Shown here piece after piece: positions 51,282 to 62,688 of a stretch of 64,000 nt of DNA. The notes under the pieces are model-generated. The model saw only the letters and a list, made by a program, of their open reading frames with translations, was not told the DNA's origin and did not search any database. The position numbers and the translations under genes are program-made. Origin of the DNA: Leptospira kmetyi serovar Malaysia str. Bejo-Iso9 (GTDB lineage Bacteria > Spirochaetota > Leptospiria > Leptospirales > Leptospiraceae); contig NZ_AHMP02000003.1 in NCBI RefSeq assembly GCF_000243735.2, positions 2,165,001-2,229,000 of the forward strand, read 5' to 3'. Each line of letters opens with the position of its first letter. Position 1 is the stretch's first letter.

Positions 51282-53506
51282 GCCAAGGACCGGGAAGGCG
51301 ATTCGGGATCCGGAATTCCGCACAACACGCGCAATTCCTCCAAAGACTTAGGGCAATCCTGATCGTCTTTCCAACCTAACACCGCGTAGATGGACTGAGG
51401 TTTTTCCTTTCCCCGAATCCAAACGGGAGGAAGTTCCACGAAGTTGAAATGATCTTTTCCTTGTTGATAAGTGCTTTCGGAAATCAGGATGTCCGTTCCG
51501 AATTCCTTGTTTAAGTATTCGATTCTCGACGCGAGATTGACCGTGTCTCCGATCACGGTGAATTCCAATTTTTTTTCGGAACCGATCTGCCCCACGATCA
51601 CCGGACCGGAGTTGATTCCGCAACCGAAACGGGTAAACGGTCTTCCGATTTCGTGACCCTTTCGATTGAACTCGATCAAGGCTCTTCGCATTAACAAGGC
51701 GGCGTTGATCGCGTTTTTCGGTTCGTTTCCGTCGTGAACGAGCGCGCCCCAATGCGCCATAACCGCGTCCCCGATAAACTTATCCACGATTCCTTGCGTA
51801 AGATGAATACATTCCACCATTTCGGTGAAGTACTGATTTAAAAATTCGACGACTTCTTCCGGTCTCATCTTTTCGGACATTCCCGTAAAATTTCGAAGAT
51901 CGGAAAAGAACACGGTGACTTCCCTGTTTTCTCCTCCGAGTTTCAGATCGGAAGATAACGCGCGTTCGGCGATCTCCTTGTTCACGAACTTACCGAAGGT
52001 GCTTTTGATTTTTTCCCGTTCTTCGAGTCCTCTCGCCATTCTTAAGAACAAATTGGTGAGAACCCCGACTTCGTCGTGTGTGGTCGGACGTATGTCTACG
52101 TGATAATTTCCCTGCTCGACCTTTCTCGTCGCGGTAAGAAGTTGAATGATCGGAATCGTAAGAGTTCTCGAAAATACGAACACGACGAAAAACGCGACGG
52201 ACAAAACCGAAATCATGATGAGAAGATTCTGTCTTCGGATTTTATAAACCGCTTCGAACGCGAGATCGGCGTCTAACGTGGAAAGAATTCCGAGCCCGCC
52301 GACTTCGAGCTGTTGATACGAACCGAGCATTTCCCTTCCTTCGAAGTCGAAACGTTGCGAACCGTTGTCGGAAGGACTGCGGAGCATATTCTCCACAAGA
52401 GGATGTTTTTTATAATCCTTGCCGGAGATCGCCTCCTTATCGTTGGAATGTGCGATCAGATTTCCGGAAGAATCCACCACGAGCATTTGAAAGAAGTCGG
52501 TTTGTCTCACGGCAAGAAAGGAATCCAAAAATTCCGTGGCGGAAAAAACCAAACCCGATATTTCGGTTCCGTTTTCGACGGGAAGTAAAACCGCAACGGC
52601 CGGGAAACCAAACTCGGAAGAAACATTCAAAACTTCTAATGTACCGGACAAACGAGAGGACGCTTTTTCCAAAGCGGTTTTCAGAGTTTCGGGATCGGGA
52701 ACTCCCGAAACGGAATTGTTTTTTAGGAATTTCAAATTCCAAAACAAGGAACTGATCTCGCGGACGGATTCTCCCGGTTTGGATCGGAAACGCACGTAAG
52801 CGACCGCATTCGAGTTTGCCCGGAAGAATTTTTCGGATTCGGCGGGACGGAAATCCTGAATCTTGCGGGTGGTTTCCTTGAGTTGTCCGCTTAGTTGAAG
52901 ACCGGTCATTCTCGCCAAAGAAAGGTTGTATTCCTGGATGAGAATCTCGCTGTACTTTCTGAAAAAATACGTGGCCATCGTAATCATCAAACTCATGCTG
53001 ATCATGATGATCGCTGAAACGATGGAGAGAAGTTTCACGCGGATCGTAAAACGGGAAGGACGAAACGGCTCGAATTCCTGTCCGTGAATCCGATGAGGAT
53101 ACTTTAGAAAATCATGATATTTTGATTCTATTTCGGATGCGATTCCGCGACGGGTCCAAACGAGACAAGGAGCGTTGTGGGAACGGTTTTTTAAGAATTG
53201 AAAAAACTTTTCGGAGGATTCTCCCGTGCCGGAAAGAATCTTATCGCTGTCCGCGGACGAAATCGTAAAACCGCCTTGTTTCAGATCGCGCACGAGTTTT
53301 AAAAAGTCGTGGGACTTTTTGAGGGACTCGGCCTCTTTTCCCGGAAGACAAAAAACGACCTCGCGGATTCCGAGCGAAAGTTTCTCGGAAATCAGACTTC
53401 GGATTAATAAATCGGGGTCTTCCGAATCGGAATGCAGATTCGGCAATTCTTCCCAACGAATCGGTTGATCGTTCTTCCTTTTCAATAAATCAAGCAGGCT
53501 GGACAT
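51278..53506 (-). CDS. membrane class III adenylate/guanylate cyclase with Cache and HAMP domains
   Basis: 742 residues. N-terminal ~145 residues form a cytosolic segment of unknown type (VFCLPGKEAESLKKSHDF). A membrane helix at ~155-180, a periplasmic sensor region of ~250 residues with a Cache-like pattern (FFQMLVVDSSGNLIAHSNDKEAISGKDY), a second helix, HAMP (TIPIIQLLTATRKVEQGNYHVDI...DEVGVLTNLF) and the cyclase domain follow. Catalytic metal Asp residues are in VTVFFSDLRNFTGMSE and VDKFIGDAVMAHWG; the transition-state Asn/Arg are in FTVIGDTVNLASRIE. It makes cyclic nucleotide in response to an external ligand. It is first in an operon with FecR, FnIII-like and DUF1554 genes. Confidence 0.92.
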   Translation of the reverse strand: MSSLLDLLKRKNDQPIRWEELPNLHSDSEDPDLLIRSLISEKLSLGIREVVFCLPGKEAESLKKSHDFLKLVRDLKQGGFTISSADSDKILSGTGESSEKFFQFLKNRSHNAPCLVWTRRGIASEIESKYHDFLKYPHRIHGQEFEPFRPSRFTIRVKLLSIVSAIIMISMSLMITMATYFFRKYSEILIQEYNLSLARMTGLQLSGQLKETTRKIQDFRPAESEKFFRANSNAVAYVRFRSKPGESVREISSLFWNLKFLKNNSVSGVPDPETLKTALEKASSRLSGTLEVLNVSSEFGFPAVAVLLPVENGTEISGLVFSATEFLDSFLAVRQTDFFQMLVVDSSGNLIAHSNDKEAISGKDYKKHPLVENMLRSPSDNGSQRFDFEGREMLGSYQQLEVGGLGILSTLDADLAFEAVYKIRRQNLLIMISVLSVAFFVVFVFSRTLTIPIIQLLTATRKVEQGNYHVDIRPTTHDEVGVLTNLFLRMARGLEEREKIKSTFGKFVNKEIAERALSSDLKLGGENREVTVFFSDLRNFTGMSEKMRPEEVVEFLNQYFTEMVECIHLTQGIVDKFIGDAVMAHWGALVHDGNEPKNAINAALLMRRALIEFNRKGHEIGRPFTRFGCGINSGPVIVGQIGSEKKLEFTVIGDTVNLASRIEYLNKEFGTDILISESTYQQGKDHFNFVELPPVWIRGKEKPQSIYAVLGWKDDQDCPKSLEELRVLCGIPDPESPSRSLA

Positions 53507-53661
53507 CCGTTCCCTGTTCTCCTTAATTCTGGAGTAGAATGAAGATGTTTTTTATCCTGTCATCCTAAAATCGAAAATTTAAACAGAAGACATAGTTTTA
53601 CGGGAACGATTTGAACGAAAACGGACACAAATAGGACAAAGAAGAACTCCCGTTCCGCGTT

Positions 53662-54096
53662 TTATTTTAGTTTGATCGCGCCCCATTTTTCCCGAGCTTT
53701 TTGAATCCAACCGGAAGTGTCCTTTTCCCAAAGAACTTGGACGTCGTGATCGTAGTTGAGATACAACTTTCCGTCTACGATCTTCCATTGATTCGGATCG
53801 ATACTTACCTTTTCACCCATCGCGATTCCGTACGCGCAATAACCTCCGAACTGAGGGGCGTATTGATCCGGACGTTCGCGAAAGAGTTTTAGATTTTCGG
53901 CCGAGGAGAATCTCCAATCGGCTTCCTTCCAACGAAACGAAAATTCCTTTTTACCTTCGACCGGTTTCCCCAAAGTGAAATACGCGACGGGATCATAACC
54001 GTTGAGGGCGAGATCCTTCCAAAACGTCTTATTGATTTCGGAAGCGTTTAGGGAAAGAACCGAAAAAAGGACGGCGATCGAGAAAAACTTTTTCAT
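53662..54096 (-). CDS. secreted YHS-domain protein
   Basis: 144 residues. Signal peptide KKFFSIAVLFSVLSLNAS. The YHS unit reads LALNGYDPVAYFTLGKPVEGKKEFSFRWKEADWRFSSAENLKLFRERPDQYAPQFGGYCAYGIAMGE, with the conserved Tyr/Asp (NGYDPVAYF), Phe-rich strand and GYCAYG. The family is metal- or heme-related in some lineages, but the function is unproven. GAGG precedes the ATG. Single gene. Confidence 0.85.
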   Translation of the reverse strand: MKKFFSIAVLFSVLSLNASEINKTFWKDLALNGYDPVAYFTLGKPVEGKKEFSFRWKEADWRFSSAENLKLFRERPDQYAPQFGGYCAYGIAMGEKVSIDPNQWKIVDGKLYLNYDHDVQVLWEKDTSGWIQKAREKWGAIKLK

Positions 54097-54200
54097 TTTG
54101 ACCTCGTTTCTTAATTCGATTTAATTTTTCAAATGTTACGCGAAGTGAACGAAAACGATTTGGCCTTGCACGATTGGGATTCGACTGAAAACTATGTTTC

Positions 54201-55238
54201 ATGGATTGGAACTTTCCGCAGATCTGGTTCTCGAAGGAATTTCTGACGGAGCTCGGAACGGCGACGGGAATTTTTCTGTTCGTATTATTTTTCGGTTATG
54301 TATTGGGCGATCGAATCGTTCCCCGATTGTCCGGGGTTTTATTTCAGAATAAAATTCCGAGTTCGCATCCGCTCTACAAAGCCGGAAGAAGAATCATCCG
54401 TTTGCTTTTCTTTCTGCTCGCGTCCTTTTTGTTTCTTAAATTCTTAAAACCGATTTCCGTTTCCGGAGAAGCCTTCTTTTTGGGGTTTAGAATTCTTTCG
54501 ATCATCCTTTTGACGTTCGCGCTCGTTCATCTTTTTTCGGCGGTGTTCGAAACGTATTCCGAAAAAACGGACGGTTTGATCTCTTCCGCGTCCATCATCA
54601 GCAACGTGATCCGAATTACGTTATTCGCCATCGGGGTTCTTTTGATTTTACAATCGCTCGGGATTTCGATCGCGCCGATCCTGGGAGCGCTCGGAGTCGG
54701 AGGTCTTGCGGTCGCTTTGGGTTTACAACCCACTTTATCGAATTTGTTTTCGGGTTTGAGCATTCTGCTCGGCAAACAACTCAAAAAAGGTGATTACGTT
54801 CGGCTTCAAGGGGAGAATCTGGAAGGTTACGTGCAGGACATCACCTGGAGAAGCACCACGATCCGGAGATTCAACAACAGCACGATCGTAGTTCCGAACT
54901 CGGTGATGGCGTCTTCGGTTTTTACGAACTTCGATCTTCCCACGAAAGAATTTTCGATTCAGATAGAAGTCGGCGTCGCTTATCAATCCGATCTGGAAAA
55001 AGTGGAATCCCTTTCCGTCGAAATCGGAAAGGAAGTTCTCGGAAAATTCTATAAGACGACTTCCGCGCCCGAGGTTTCCTTCGCTTATCAAAAGTTCGGG
55101 GAGAATTCGATCGACTTTAAGGTCGTTCTTCCTTCGCTCGAGTTCACGGATCAATTTCCGATCAAACACGAATTCATCAAACTTCTTCATTCCCGTTTTC
55201 AAACGGAAGGAATCGAACTCCGTCTTCAGAAAAAATGA
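54201..55238 (+). CDS. MscS-family mechanosensitive channel
   Basis: 345 residues with four or five membrane helices. The pore helix [37 protein letters not shown] and the beta-domain [45 protein letters not shown] are standard MscS. It protects cells in hypo-osmotic shock, relevant for an organism that moves between fresh water and host. No ribosome site is visible at ATG 54201. The stop overlaps the next gene by four bases (ATGA). Confidence 0.92.
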   Translation: MDWNFPQIWFSKEFLTELGTATGIFLFVLFFGYVLGDRIVPRLSGVLFQNKIPSSHPLYKAGRRIIRLLFFLLASFLFLKFLKPISVSGEAFFLGFRILSIILLTFALVHLFSAVFETYSEKTDGLISSASIISNVIRITLFAIGVLLILQSLGISIAPILGALGVGGLAVALGLQPTLSNLFSGLSILLGKQLKKGDYVRLQGENLEGYVQDITWRSTTIRRFNNSTIVVPNSVMASSVFTNFDLPTKEFSIQIEVGVAYQSDLEKVESLSVEIGKEVLGKFYKTTSAPEVSFAYQKFGENSIDFKVVLPSLEFTDQFPIKHEFIKLLHSRFQTEGIELRLQKK

Positions 55239-56074
55239 TCCGCGGCGTCTTCAAAAGAATATTCTACTATTGGAATGTGCTGAGCGTCGACATAGTATGC
55301 GGTTCGGTCGCTTCGGCGTGGTTCGCGTCCTCCATTCTCCATACGAAAATGAGAACCGCGTTTTGGTTTTTATTACCGGCCGCCGTTTGGGTGATCTACA
55401 GCGCGGATCATCTCGTGGACGGCTGGAAACTGCGCGAAAAAAGCGAAAATCAACGCCACGAATTCCATTATAAAAATAGAATATTCTTAAGCATTGTCAC
55501 CTTGTTCACCGCGATCGTTTGTTTCGTTTGCGGAATCCTGTTTCTTCGGGAATGGGTTTGGACCGTCGCATTGATCATAGGAAGTTTCGTATTTCTGCAC
55601 ATGGCATTTGCGTATTTGCAAGTTTCCTTTTTTTGGAAGGAATGTTCGGTCGCGGTTCTTTATACCGCCGGGATTTGGTTCGGGCCGATCCTATTGACCG
55701 AAAACGCGTCCGATGAAATCTGGATTCCCTGTTTGTTGTTTTTTATCGCGGCCTTATGCAATTCTTTCGTGAATTCTTATATGGAAAGGGAAATCGATCG
55801 AAAGGAAAACGCGGAATCCATTCTAAGACAAGTTTCTCCGGGCGCCTTGAAAAAATCCGTTTTCACGTTAGGCGCAATCGGAATGGCTTTGAATCTTTTT
55901 TGGCTCGGGAAAAATAGCGGATCGATTCTTCCCGAATTTCTGTTTCTGAGTTTAGGTTTTTGGATTCCTACGCAGATTCTTCTTTTTGAAAATTCTTTTC
56001 AGAAAAATCAAATGTATAGAATTTTCGGAGAAGGTTATTTTATTCTCGCCTGCCTTCCGGTTATGGTTCGGTGA
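55235..56074 (+). CDS. UbiA-like polytopic membrane protein
   Basis: 279 residues, about eight membrane segments. The first polar loop [31 protein letters not shown] and a second with [23 protein letters not shown] are in the positions of the two Asp-rich loops of UbiA prenyltransferases but have fewer Asp ([17 protein letters not shown]). So it may be a divergent or non-catalytic family member. It is translationally coupled to mscS, and its last 14 bases overlap the convergent desaturase gene. Confidence 0.5.
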   Translation: MIRGVFKRIFYYWNVLSVDIVCGSVASAWFASSILHTKMRTAFWFLLPAAVWVIYSADHLVDGWKLREKSENQRHEFHYKNRIFLSIVTLFTAIVCFVCGILFLREWVWTVALIIGSFVFLHMAFAYLQVSFFWKECSVAVLYTAGIWFGPILLTENASDEIWIPCLLFFIAALCNSFVNSYMEREIDRKENAESILRQVSPGALKKSVFTLGAIGMALNLFWLGKNSGSILPEFLFLSLGFWIPTQILLFENSFQKNQMYRIFGEGYFILACLPVMVR

Positions 56075-56780
56075 TCGTTTCCGCTTTGACTGCGGGTGGG
56101 ATCCGTAAAATCCAACGAAGCGCGTCGTAAAACTTCAGAGTTTTCAGAACGGGATTCAACCAACCCGTAGTGATGCAAAAATACGTGTCGTGCGGCGGAG
56201 TATGATGCACCTTGTGATGCGCCGGACCCAAAATCAATTTATACTTTTGTAATGTTTTAATAAATGCGTTCGGAGAATCCTGATGCGCCCATTTGTGGAT
56301 CTGATTCGTCGCAAAAATTCCCCACAAAAGAAAAAACCAAAACAAAGCGATCAAAGAACTTACGACCCCTTCGGACTCCCAAAAGAAAACATAATATACT
56401 AATATAGGAAGGGAAACCAGACAGTTATTTCCGTTGGTTTCTATAAAATCGTGTCTTGTGATTCCCTTAGGATCGACGTGATGATCTCGGAACGGGAAGA
56501 TAAACGCGGGACCGAAAATCGGAGTCGTTTCGGAACCGACGCTGTCGCCTAAAAAATGAACCAAACCCGAAATGAAATCGGCTCCGAGCCAGGACAACAA
56601 AACGACCGAAGGAATCGCCCAAAGAAGATAGGAATTCGAAACGGAATCGTTCTCAAGGATTTGAAAAAGTCGAAAACCCAAATAGACGGATAAAAAAACG
56701 AAAGCGATGACGCTGAGAGTTTCGAAAATTCTATGAATCGTAAGATCCGGTCTTTGAAGCGGAGTTGGTTCTGGTTTCAT
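56061..56780 (-). CDS. CarF/TMEM189-type plasmanylethanolamine desaturase (lipid desaturase domain)
   Basis: 239 residues, four membrane segments. The histidine pattern is that of CarF/PEDS1 (Kua) proteins: [19 protein letters not shown] (His75), [26 protein letters not shown] (His100, His101, His110), [11 protein letters not shown] (His162, His166) and [27 protein letters not shown] (His188 to His197). In animals and myxobacteria this enzyme forms the vinyl ether bond of plasmalogens, using O2. Its presence predicts ether-lipid desaturation in this spirochaete; the ether-lipid enzymes are not in the window. AAGG precedes the ATG. Confidence 0.82.
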   Translation of the reverse strand: MKPEPTPLQRPDLTIHRIFETLSVIAFVFLSVYLGFRLFQILENDSVSNSYLLWAIPSVVLLSWLGADFISGLVHFLGDSVGSETTPIFGPAFIFPFRDHHVDPKGITRHDFIETNGNNCLVSLPILVYYVFFWESEGVVSSLIALFWFFLLWGIFATNQIHKWAHQDSPNAFIKTLQKYKLILGPAHHKVHHTPPHDTYFCITTGWLNPVLKTLKFYDALRWILRIPPAVKAETITEP

Positions 56781-56905
56781 ACGTTTGCCTTTTGTATTCT
56801 TATCATAGATAAGAATTCAGGCGAGATTTTTTCGACGAAGAATGCGTCCGTCGCAAAAAAAATGAAACTTTACAGAGAGATCCTTCGTTCGATTCTAAGT
56901 TTGAG

Positions 56906-57304
56906 ATGACTCCTCTTTCGTTCAATACTCCCGGCTTATTGTTTCCGGCGATTTCGCTTTTGATGCTCGCATATACGAATCGTTTTTTGGGTCTTGCCAA
57001 TCTTGCGAGACAACTCATCGGAAAGTATCAGGAGAATAAAAATCCGGATCTTCTTTCCCAGATTCGAAACCTACGCTTTCGTCTTTCTTTGATTCGACAT
57101 ACGCAAAGCATGGGAGTTTTGAGTTTACTTTCCTGCACTTCTTGTCTGACCGTTCTCGCCTTCGATCTTCAACAAACGGCTTGGATTCTTTTCGGGGTCG
57201 CCCTTCTTTGTTTGGTCGCGTCTCTTTGTATTTGCCTTTTGGAAATTCATCTTTCGGTTCACGCTTTGGACATAGAAATGCACGCGTTGGACAAAAACGA
57301 CTGA
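56906..57304 (+). CDS. DUF2721 family membrane protein
   Basis: 132 residues. An N-terminal hydrophobic segment (FNTPGLLFPAISLLMLAYTNRFLGLANLARQLIGKY) is followed by a basic stretch (LSQIRNLRFRLSLIRHTQSMG) and two closely spaced membrane segments, then a charged tail with ALDIEMHALDKND. This arrangement (TM, RxRxxLIR helix, two TMs) is DUF2721. Function unknown. Single gene. Confidence 0.75.
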   Translation: MTPLSFNTPGLLFPAISLLMLAYTNRFLGLANLARQLIGKYQENKNPDLLSQIRNLRFRLSLIRHTQSMGVLSLLSCTSCLTVLAFDLQQTAWILFGVALLCLVASLCICLLEIHLSVHALDIEMHALDKND

Positions 57305-57470
57305 TCGATTTATAAATCCGATCGACGAATCTTTCTTCCCCGCAAAAGTGCGTTCCGAATCGTCTTCGTTTGGATAGGCGATTCTTCGCATTAAAATTCC
57401 GTTCGGCACGGAAGAATTCTTGAAATCCTTTTCCGTTCTTAGAAAACGTTTCCTTTTGTGAGGAATTATA

Positions 57471-58277
57471 ATGAACGAAACATTTTATAAGGACAAGGTC
57501 GTTTGGATCACGGGAGCCTCTTCCGGGATCGGAGAGGAACTCGTAAAGGAAGCGGCCAAAAGGGGCGCGAAGATCGTCCTTTCCGCAAGAAGAACCAAGG
57601 AATTGGAACGGGTCAAAAAAGAATGCGGACTTACCAAAACGAACAGTTTGATTCTTCCCTTAGATTTAGAAGATTATAAAAAACTAAAGAACATTCCTAA
57701 AAAAGTAGTCGATCAGTTCGGGCGCATCGACGTTCTAATCAACAACGGAGGAATCAGCCAACGCTCCTATACGTACGAAACTTCTTTAGAAACTTATGAA
57801 AAACTCATGGACGTGAATTACTTCGGGAACATCGCGCTTTCACTCGCGGTGCTTCCCGTTCTCCGCAAACAAAACGGAGGAACGATCGCATCGATTTCAA
57901 GCGTGGCAGGTTTGTTCGGAGTTCCTCTTCGAAGCGGATACAGCGCGACCAAGGCCGCCCTCACCGGTTTTTACGAATCCTTACGCGCCGAAAACGTAAA
58001 GGAAAACGTAAAGGTTTCGTTGATTTATCCGGGCTTTATCAGAACGCAGATTTCCAACAACGCCCTTAAAGGGGACGGAAGCAAACAGGGAAGAATGGAC
58101 GAGGTGATCGAAAAGGGAATCGCACCGGACGAATGTGCCCGCAGAATCTTGGACGGAATCGCGGAAGACAAACTTAAGATCGTCATCGCGGGAAGCCGAG
58201 AAAGGCTCGGAATTTTTATGTATAAATTCTTTCCCGGAATTTTCGCGAAGATGATCGCCAAAGCCAAAGTCCACTAA
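57471..58277 (+). CDS. short-chain dehydrogenase/reductase
   Basis: 268 residues. TGASSGIGEELVKEAAKRGAKIVLSARR binds NAD(P), NNGG is the structural Asn motif, and YSATKAA (with Ser in SISSVAG) holds the catalytic Ser-Tyr-Lys. The FGVPLRSGYSATKAALTGFYESLRAE section resembles the DHRS7-like group that acts on steroid-like or lipid carbonyls. AGGAATT precedes the ATG. First of a three-gene cluster with the next two genes (24- and 22-base gaps). Confidence 0.9.
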   Translation: MNETFYKDKVVWITGASSGIGEELVKEAAKRGAKIVLSARRTKELERVKKECGLTKTNSLILPLDLEDYKKLKNIPKKVVDQFGRIDVLINNGGISQRSYTYETSLETYEKLMDVNYFGNIALSLAVLPVLRKQNGGTIASISSVAGLFGVPLRSGYSATKAALTGFYESLRAENVKENVKVSLIYPGFIRTQISNNALKGDGSKQGRMDEVIEKGIAPDECARRILDGIAEDKLKIVIAGSRERLGIFMYKFFPGIFAKMIAKAKVH

Positions 58278-58300
58278 TCATTGTTATACGGAATGATCCA

Positions 58301-59227
58301 ATGAAAAAGAATTCGATTCGAAACGCGTTCGTCGCCGTTCTTTGTCTACTTTCTCTCGCGTTTTTGCTTTGGTCCTTATGGAATCCGCTCCCCATCGTCA
58401 AGTTCGTTCTTCGTTATACGGACGTGATGGAAAGGATTCGAAAAAATTCTCCCTTGCCTCCGAAAGGAGTCGCACTGGATCACACAGTGGAAGTTATCAA
58501 AGTCAAGAACACGACCGCGATTTGGCTCGATCGAAAAAATTCCTTCCAAGGCGTTCTCGTTTATCTTCACGGTGGTGCGTATCTCAAAGGTCCATTTGAA
58601 ACGCAGTGGAAATACGTTTCGAGAATGATTCGAAAAACTTCCATGGCCGCTCTTGTGATCGATTACAAAATGCCTCCCGGATTTCCGTTTCCGCACGGAC
58701 TCGAAGGCTCGTTGGAATTGATCCGCGAACTGCAAAAAGAAGGCTCTCTCGCGAATCGTTGGTTTTTGTTAGGCGACAGCGCGGGCGGAGGTTTGGCTCT
58801 TGCGATCGCGTTTCGTCTGAGAGAAACGAAGTCCTCTCTTCCGCAAGGTTTGATTCTCATGTCGCCTTGGCTCGATTTAAACATGGACAATCCGAACGTG
58901 GATCTCGTCGCGCCGGAGGATCCGATGCTTAAGAAAAAATTTCTGATCGATTCGGCAAATCAATACGCGCCTAACGCGGATTTAAAGAATCCTTTGATTT
59001 CTCCCGTGTACGGTGACGTGAAAGGTTTGCCTCCGATTCTGTTGCAAACGGGAACCTCGGACATACTTTTACCCGATATCCGAAAGTTTTACGAAAAGTG
59101 TAAGGAGAACGGAGTTTCGATTCGATATGAAGAATATCCCGAAGCGTTTCACGTTTTTATGATGTTGAATCCGCTGAAGGAAGCGAGAAGAGCGATCGAT
59201 TCTCAAAAAGAATTTTTACTTCGGTAA
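58301..59227 (+). CDS. alpha/beta hydrolase of the hormone-sensitive-lipase family
   Basis: 308 residues. An N-terminal membrane segment ([19 protein letters not shown]) is followed by [15 protein letters not shown] (HGG oxyanion motif), [15 protein letters not shown] (GDSAGG, Ser about 160), the acid in [13 protein letters not shown] and His in [10 protein letters not shown]. Esterase or lipase of small acyl esters, likely at the inner membrane. Part of the SDR/FAH gene group. Confidence 0.88.
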   Translation: MKKNSIRNAFVAVLCLLSLAFLLWSLWNPLPIVKFVLRYTDVMERIRKNSPLPPKGVALDHTVEVIKVKNTTAIWLDRKNSFQGVLVYLHGGAYLKGPFETQWKYVSRMIRKTSMAALVIDYKMPPGFPFPHGLEGSLELIRELQKEGSLANRWFLLGDSAGGGLALAIAFRLRETKSSLPQGLILMSPWLDLNMDNPNVDLVAPEDPMLKKKFLIDSANQYAPNADLKNPLISPVYGDVKGLPPILLQTGTSDILLPDIRKFYEKCKENGVSIRYEEYPEAFHVFMMLNPLKEARRAIDSQKEFLLR

Positions 59228-59249
59228 TACGTTAGGCGGCTTTGCATTT

Positions 59250-60215
59250 ATGGCGACAAACTACATTCGATTCGTCAAAAAGAATCATATCGATTGGGGG
59301 AAAATCGAAAACGGAAACGTTCTCCCCTTACACTGCGGAGATAGATCCACAAAAGACTTTCTCGAATTTGTTCGGAAAAAAAAGAAACCCGCGAAGACGA
59401 AGACCCAAACAAAAACGCAAAGTCTTTCTTTAAAAACCGTTTCGATTCTTTCGCCGATCACTGCTCCGTGTCAGATTCTTTGTCAAGGCGCCAACTACAG
59501 ACAACATCTGATCGAATCGGGTCTCGATCCGGATGAAAAAAATTACAATCTATTCTTCACAAAATCGGACGCTTCCCTTTCTGTTCCGATCGGAGAAGTC
59601 GTTCGGCCCGCGCACGTAAAACTTTTAGATTATGAGATCGAACTCGGTCTCGTGTTCGGAAAAGGTTTCGATCAACCTCTTGCAAAGAATTCCTCGAATA
59701 TAAGCGAATACATAGCCGCATTCTTTATGGCAAACGACGTTTCCGCGAGAGACATACAACTTCCGCAAATGCAGTGGTATAAGGGAAAATCGTATCGAAC
59801 CTTTTGTCCTGCCGGTCCTTATCTCGCCGTTTTGGACCCGGGGGATTTCGAAGTTTTGGGTTCGTTGGAATTGAATCTTTCGGTAAACGGAGAAGTCCGT
59901 CAAAAAGACAAGGCTTCCAATCTGGTTTTCAATCCGATCGAAAGCGTTTTGGAATTATCCGAATTTTGCAACGTTTCACCGGGAGACGTTTTGTTGACGG
60001 GAACTCCTTCCGGTTGCGCGCTTCTCGCTCCCGGAAAGTTCATTCAAAATATTGCAAGTCTTTTGCCCGAAAAGAAAAAATGGAAATTGTTCGTCAAGGG
60101 TCAGAGTAAACGACGTCAATATCTTCAACCTGGCGACGTCGTTCGTTCCACGATCCGCACTCCGGACGGAAGGATCGATCTCGGAGAACAGATCTTAAAC
60201 ATCGTCTCCGAGTAA
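59250..60215 (+). CDS. fumarylacetoacetate-hydrolase-family protein
   Basis: 321 residues. The family core is [38 protein letters not shown] (Glu ligands), [17 protein letters not shown] (Asp ligand), [36 protein letters not shown] and [11 protein letters not shown]. These act on beta-diketo acids or oxaloacetate. The N-terminal ~60 residues are Lys-rich and likely flexible. No ribosome site is visible before ATG 59250. Pathway unknown. Confidence 0.88.
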   Translation: MATNYIRFVKKNHIDWGKIENGNVLPLHCGDRSTKDFLEFVRKKKKPAKTKTQTKTQSLSLKTVSILSPITAPCQILCQGANYRQHLIESGLDPDEKNYNLFFTKSDASLSVPIGEVVRPAHVKLLDYEIELGLVFGKGFDQPLAKNSSNISEYIAAFFMANDVSARDIQLPQMQWYKGKSYRTFCPAGPYLAVLDPGDFEVLGSLELNLSVNGEVRQKDKASNLVFNPIESVLELSEFCNVSPGDVLLTGTPSGCALLAPGKFIQNIASLLPEKKKWKLFVKGQSKRRQYLQPGDVVRSTIRTPDGRIDLGEQILNIVSE

Positions 60216-60463
60216 ATCCAAGTCGGCGGTTCGTTAGACTGCGTCAAAGTCGAAACGAAACCGTCTGGCGAATCCACATTAGTCGAAATTCTCCAAGCGA
60301 TCTTGAAACTTTGTCCGTTTTGTCAATGCAATTTTCATCGCGCTTGTTTGTCGGACCAAGTTGTTCATCGGAAGAATTTTCGTACGTTCTTTGAAACGTA
60401 GTAGTTCCTACATTCTTTCGTCTTCAAAGCAAATCTTCCGGCAACCTGCAGGAGTTCCCACAA

Positions 60464-62240
<1,777 letters not shown>

Positions 62241-62688
62241 TTCAAGAGTAGAATCTCAAGAAAAGAATCCGATGACAAGTAGAAAAAGACGTTTTGTTTC
62301 CAACCTAACAAGGCGCTTACGGAAGAATTTCCCTTCCGTCCAGTTTCCGAAATGGAGAATCTTCATTTATAACTCTCAGAGTAAAAATCCGCTCAAAGAC
62401 AAAAAATAAAATCGGTTTTTCCAAAATCTCTCCAGGACCGTTTCGAATTTTTACGTCGCAATTCGGATGAACCTTTGAATCCAAATACATAACATCTGTT
62501 ATAAATAAGTTAAAAAATGATCGCTCACTTTTTAGAATTTTGGGAACTTTTCAGCCTTTTCGCGAAATCCTGTTTGACACTAATTCGCGAACTTCTAAAG
62601 TTTCACCCTGTGTCCGGGATTCAGGAAATAGATACAACTTCCGGAAACACAATCAAATTCAAATTGAATCGTGAGTAAGGAGTTATCA
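62241..62688. other. intergenic region before ompL1
   Basis: About 450 bases upstream of ompL1 and of the thiC leader. AT-rich, with no gene-like frame. It contains the probable ompL1 promoter at 62559-62601 and, at its left end, the expected promoter of the thiC transcript on the minus strand, which I could not define. Confidence 0.4.
62559..62601 (+). promoter_or_regulatory. ompL1 promoter flanked by two TTCGCGAA sites
   Basis: TTGACA at 62574-62579 and TAAAGT at 62596-62601 have a 16-base spacer. The palindrome TTCGCGAA occurs at 62559-62566 and 62584-62591, once either side of the -35, centres 25 bases apart. The start codon is 88 bases beyond the -10. Confidence 0.5.
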
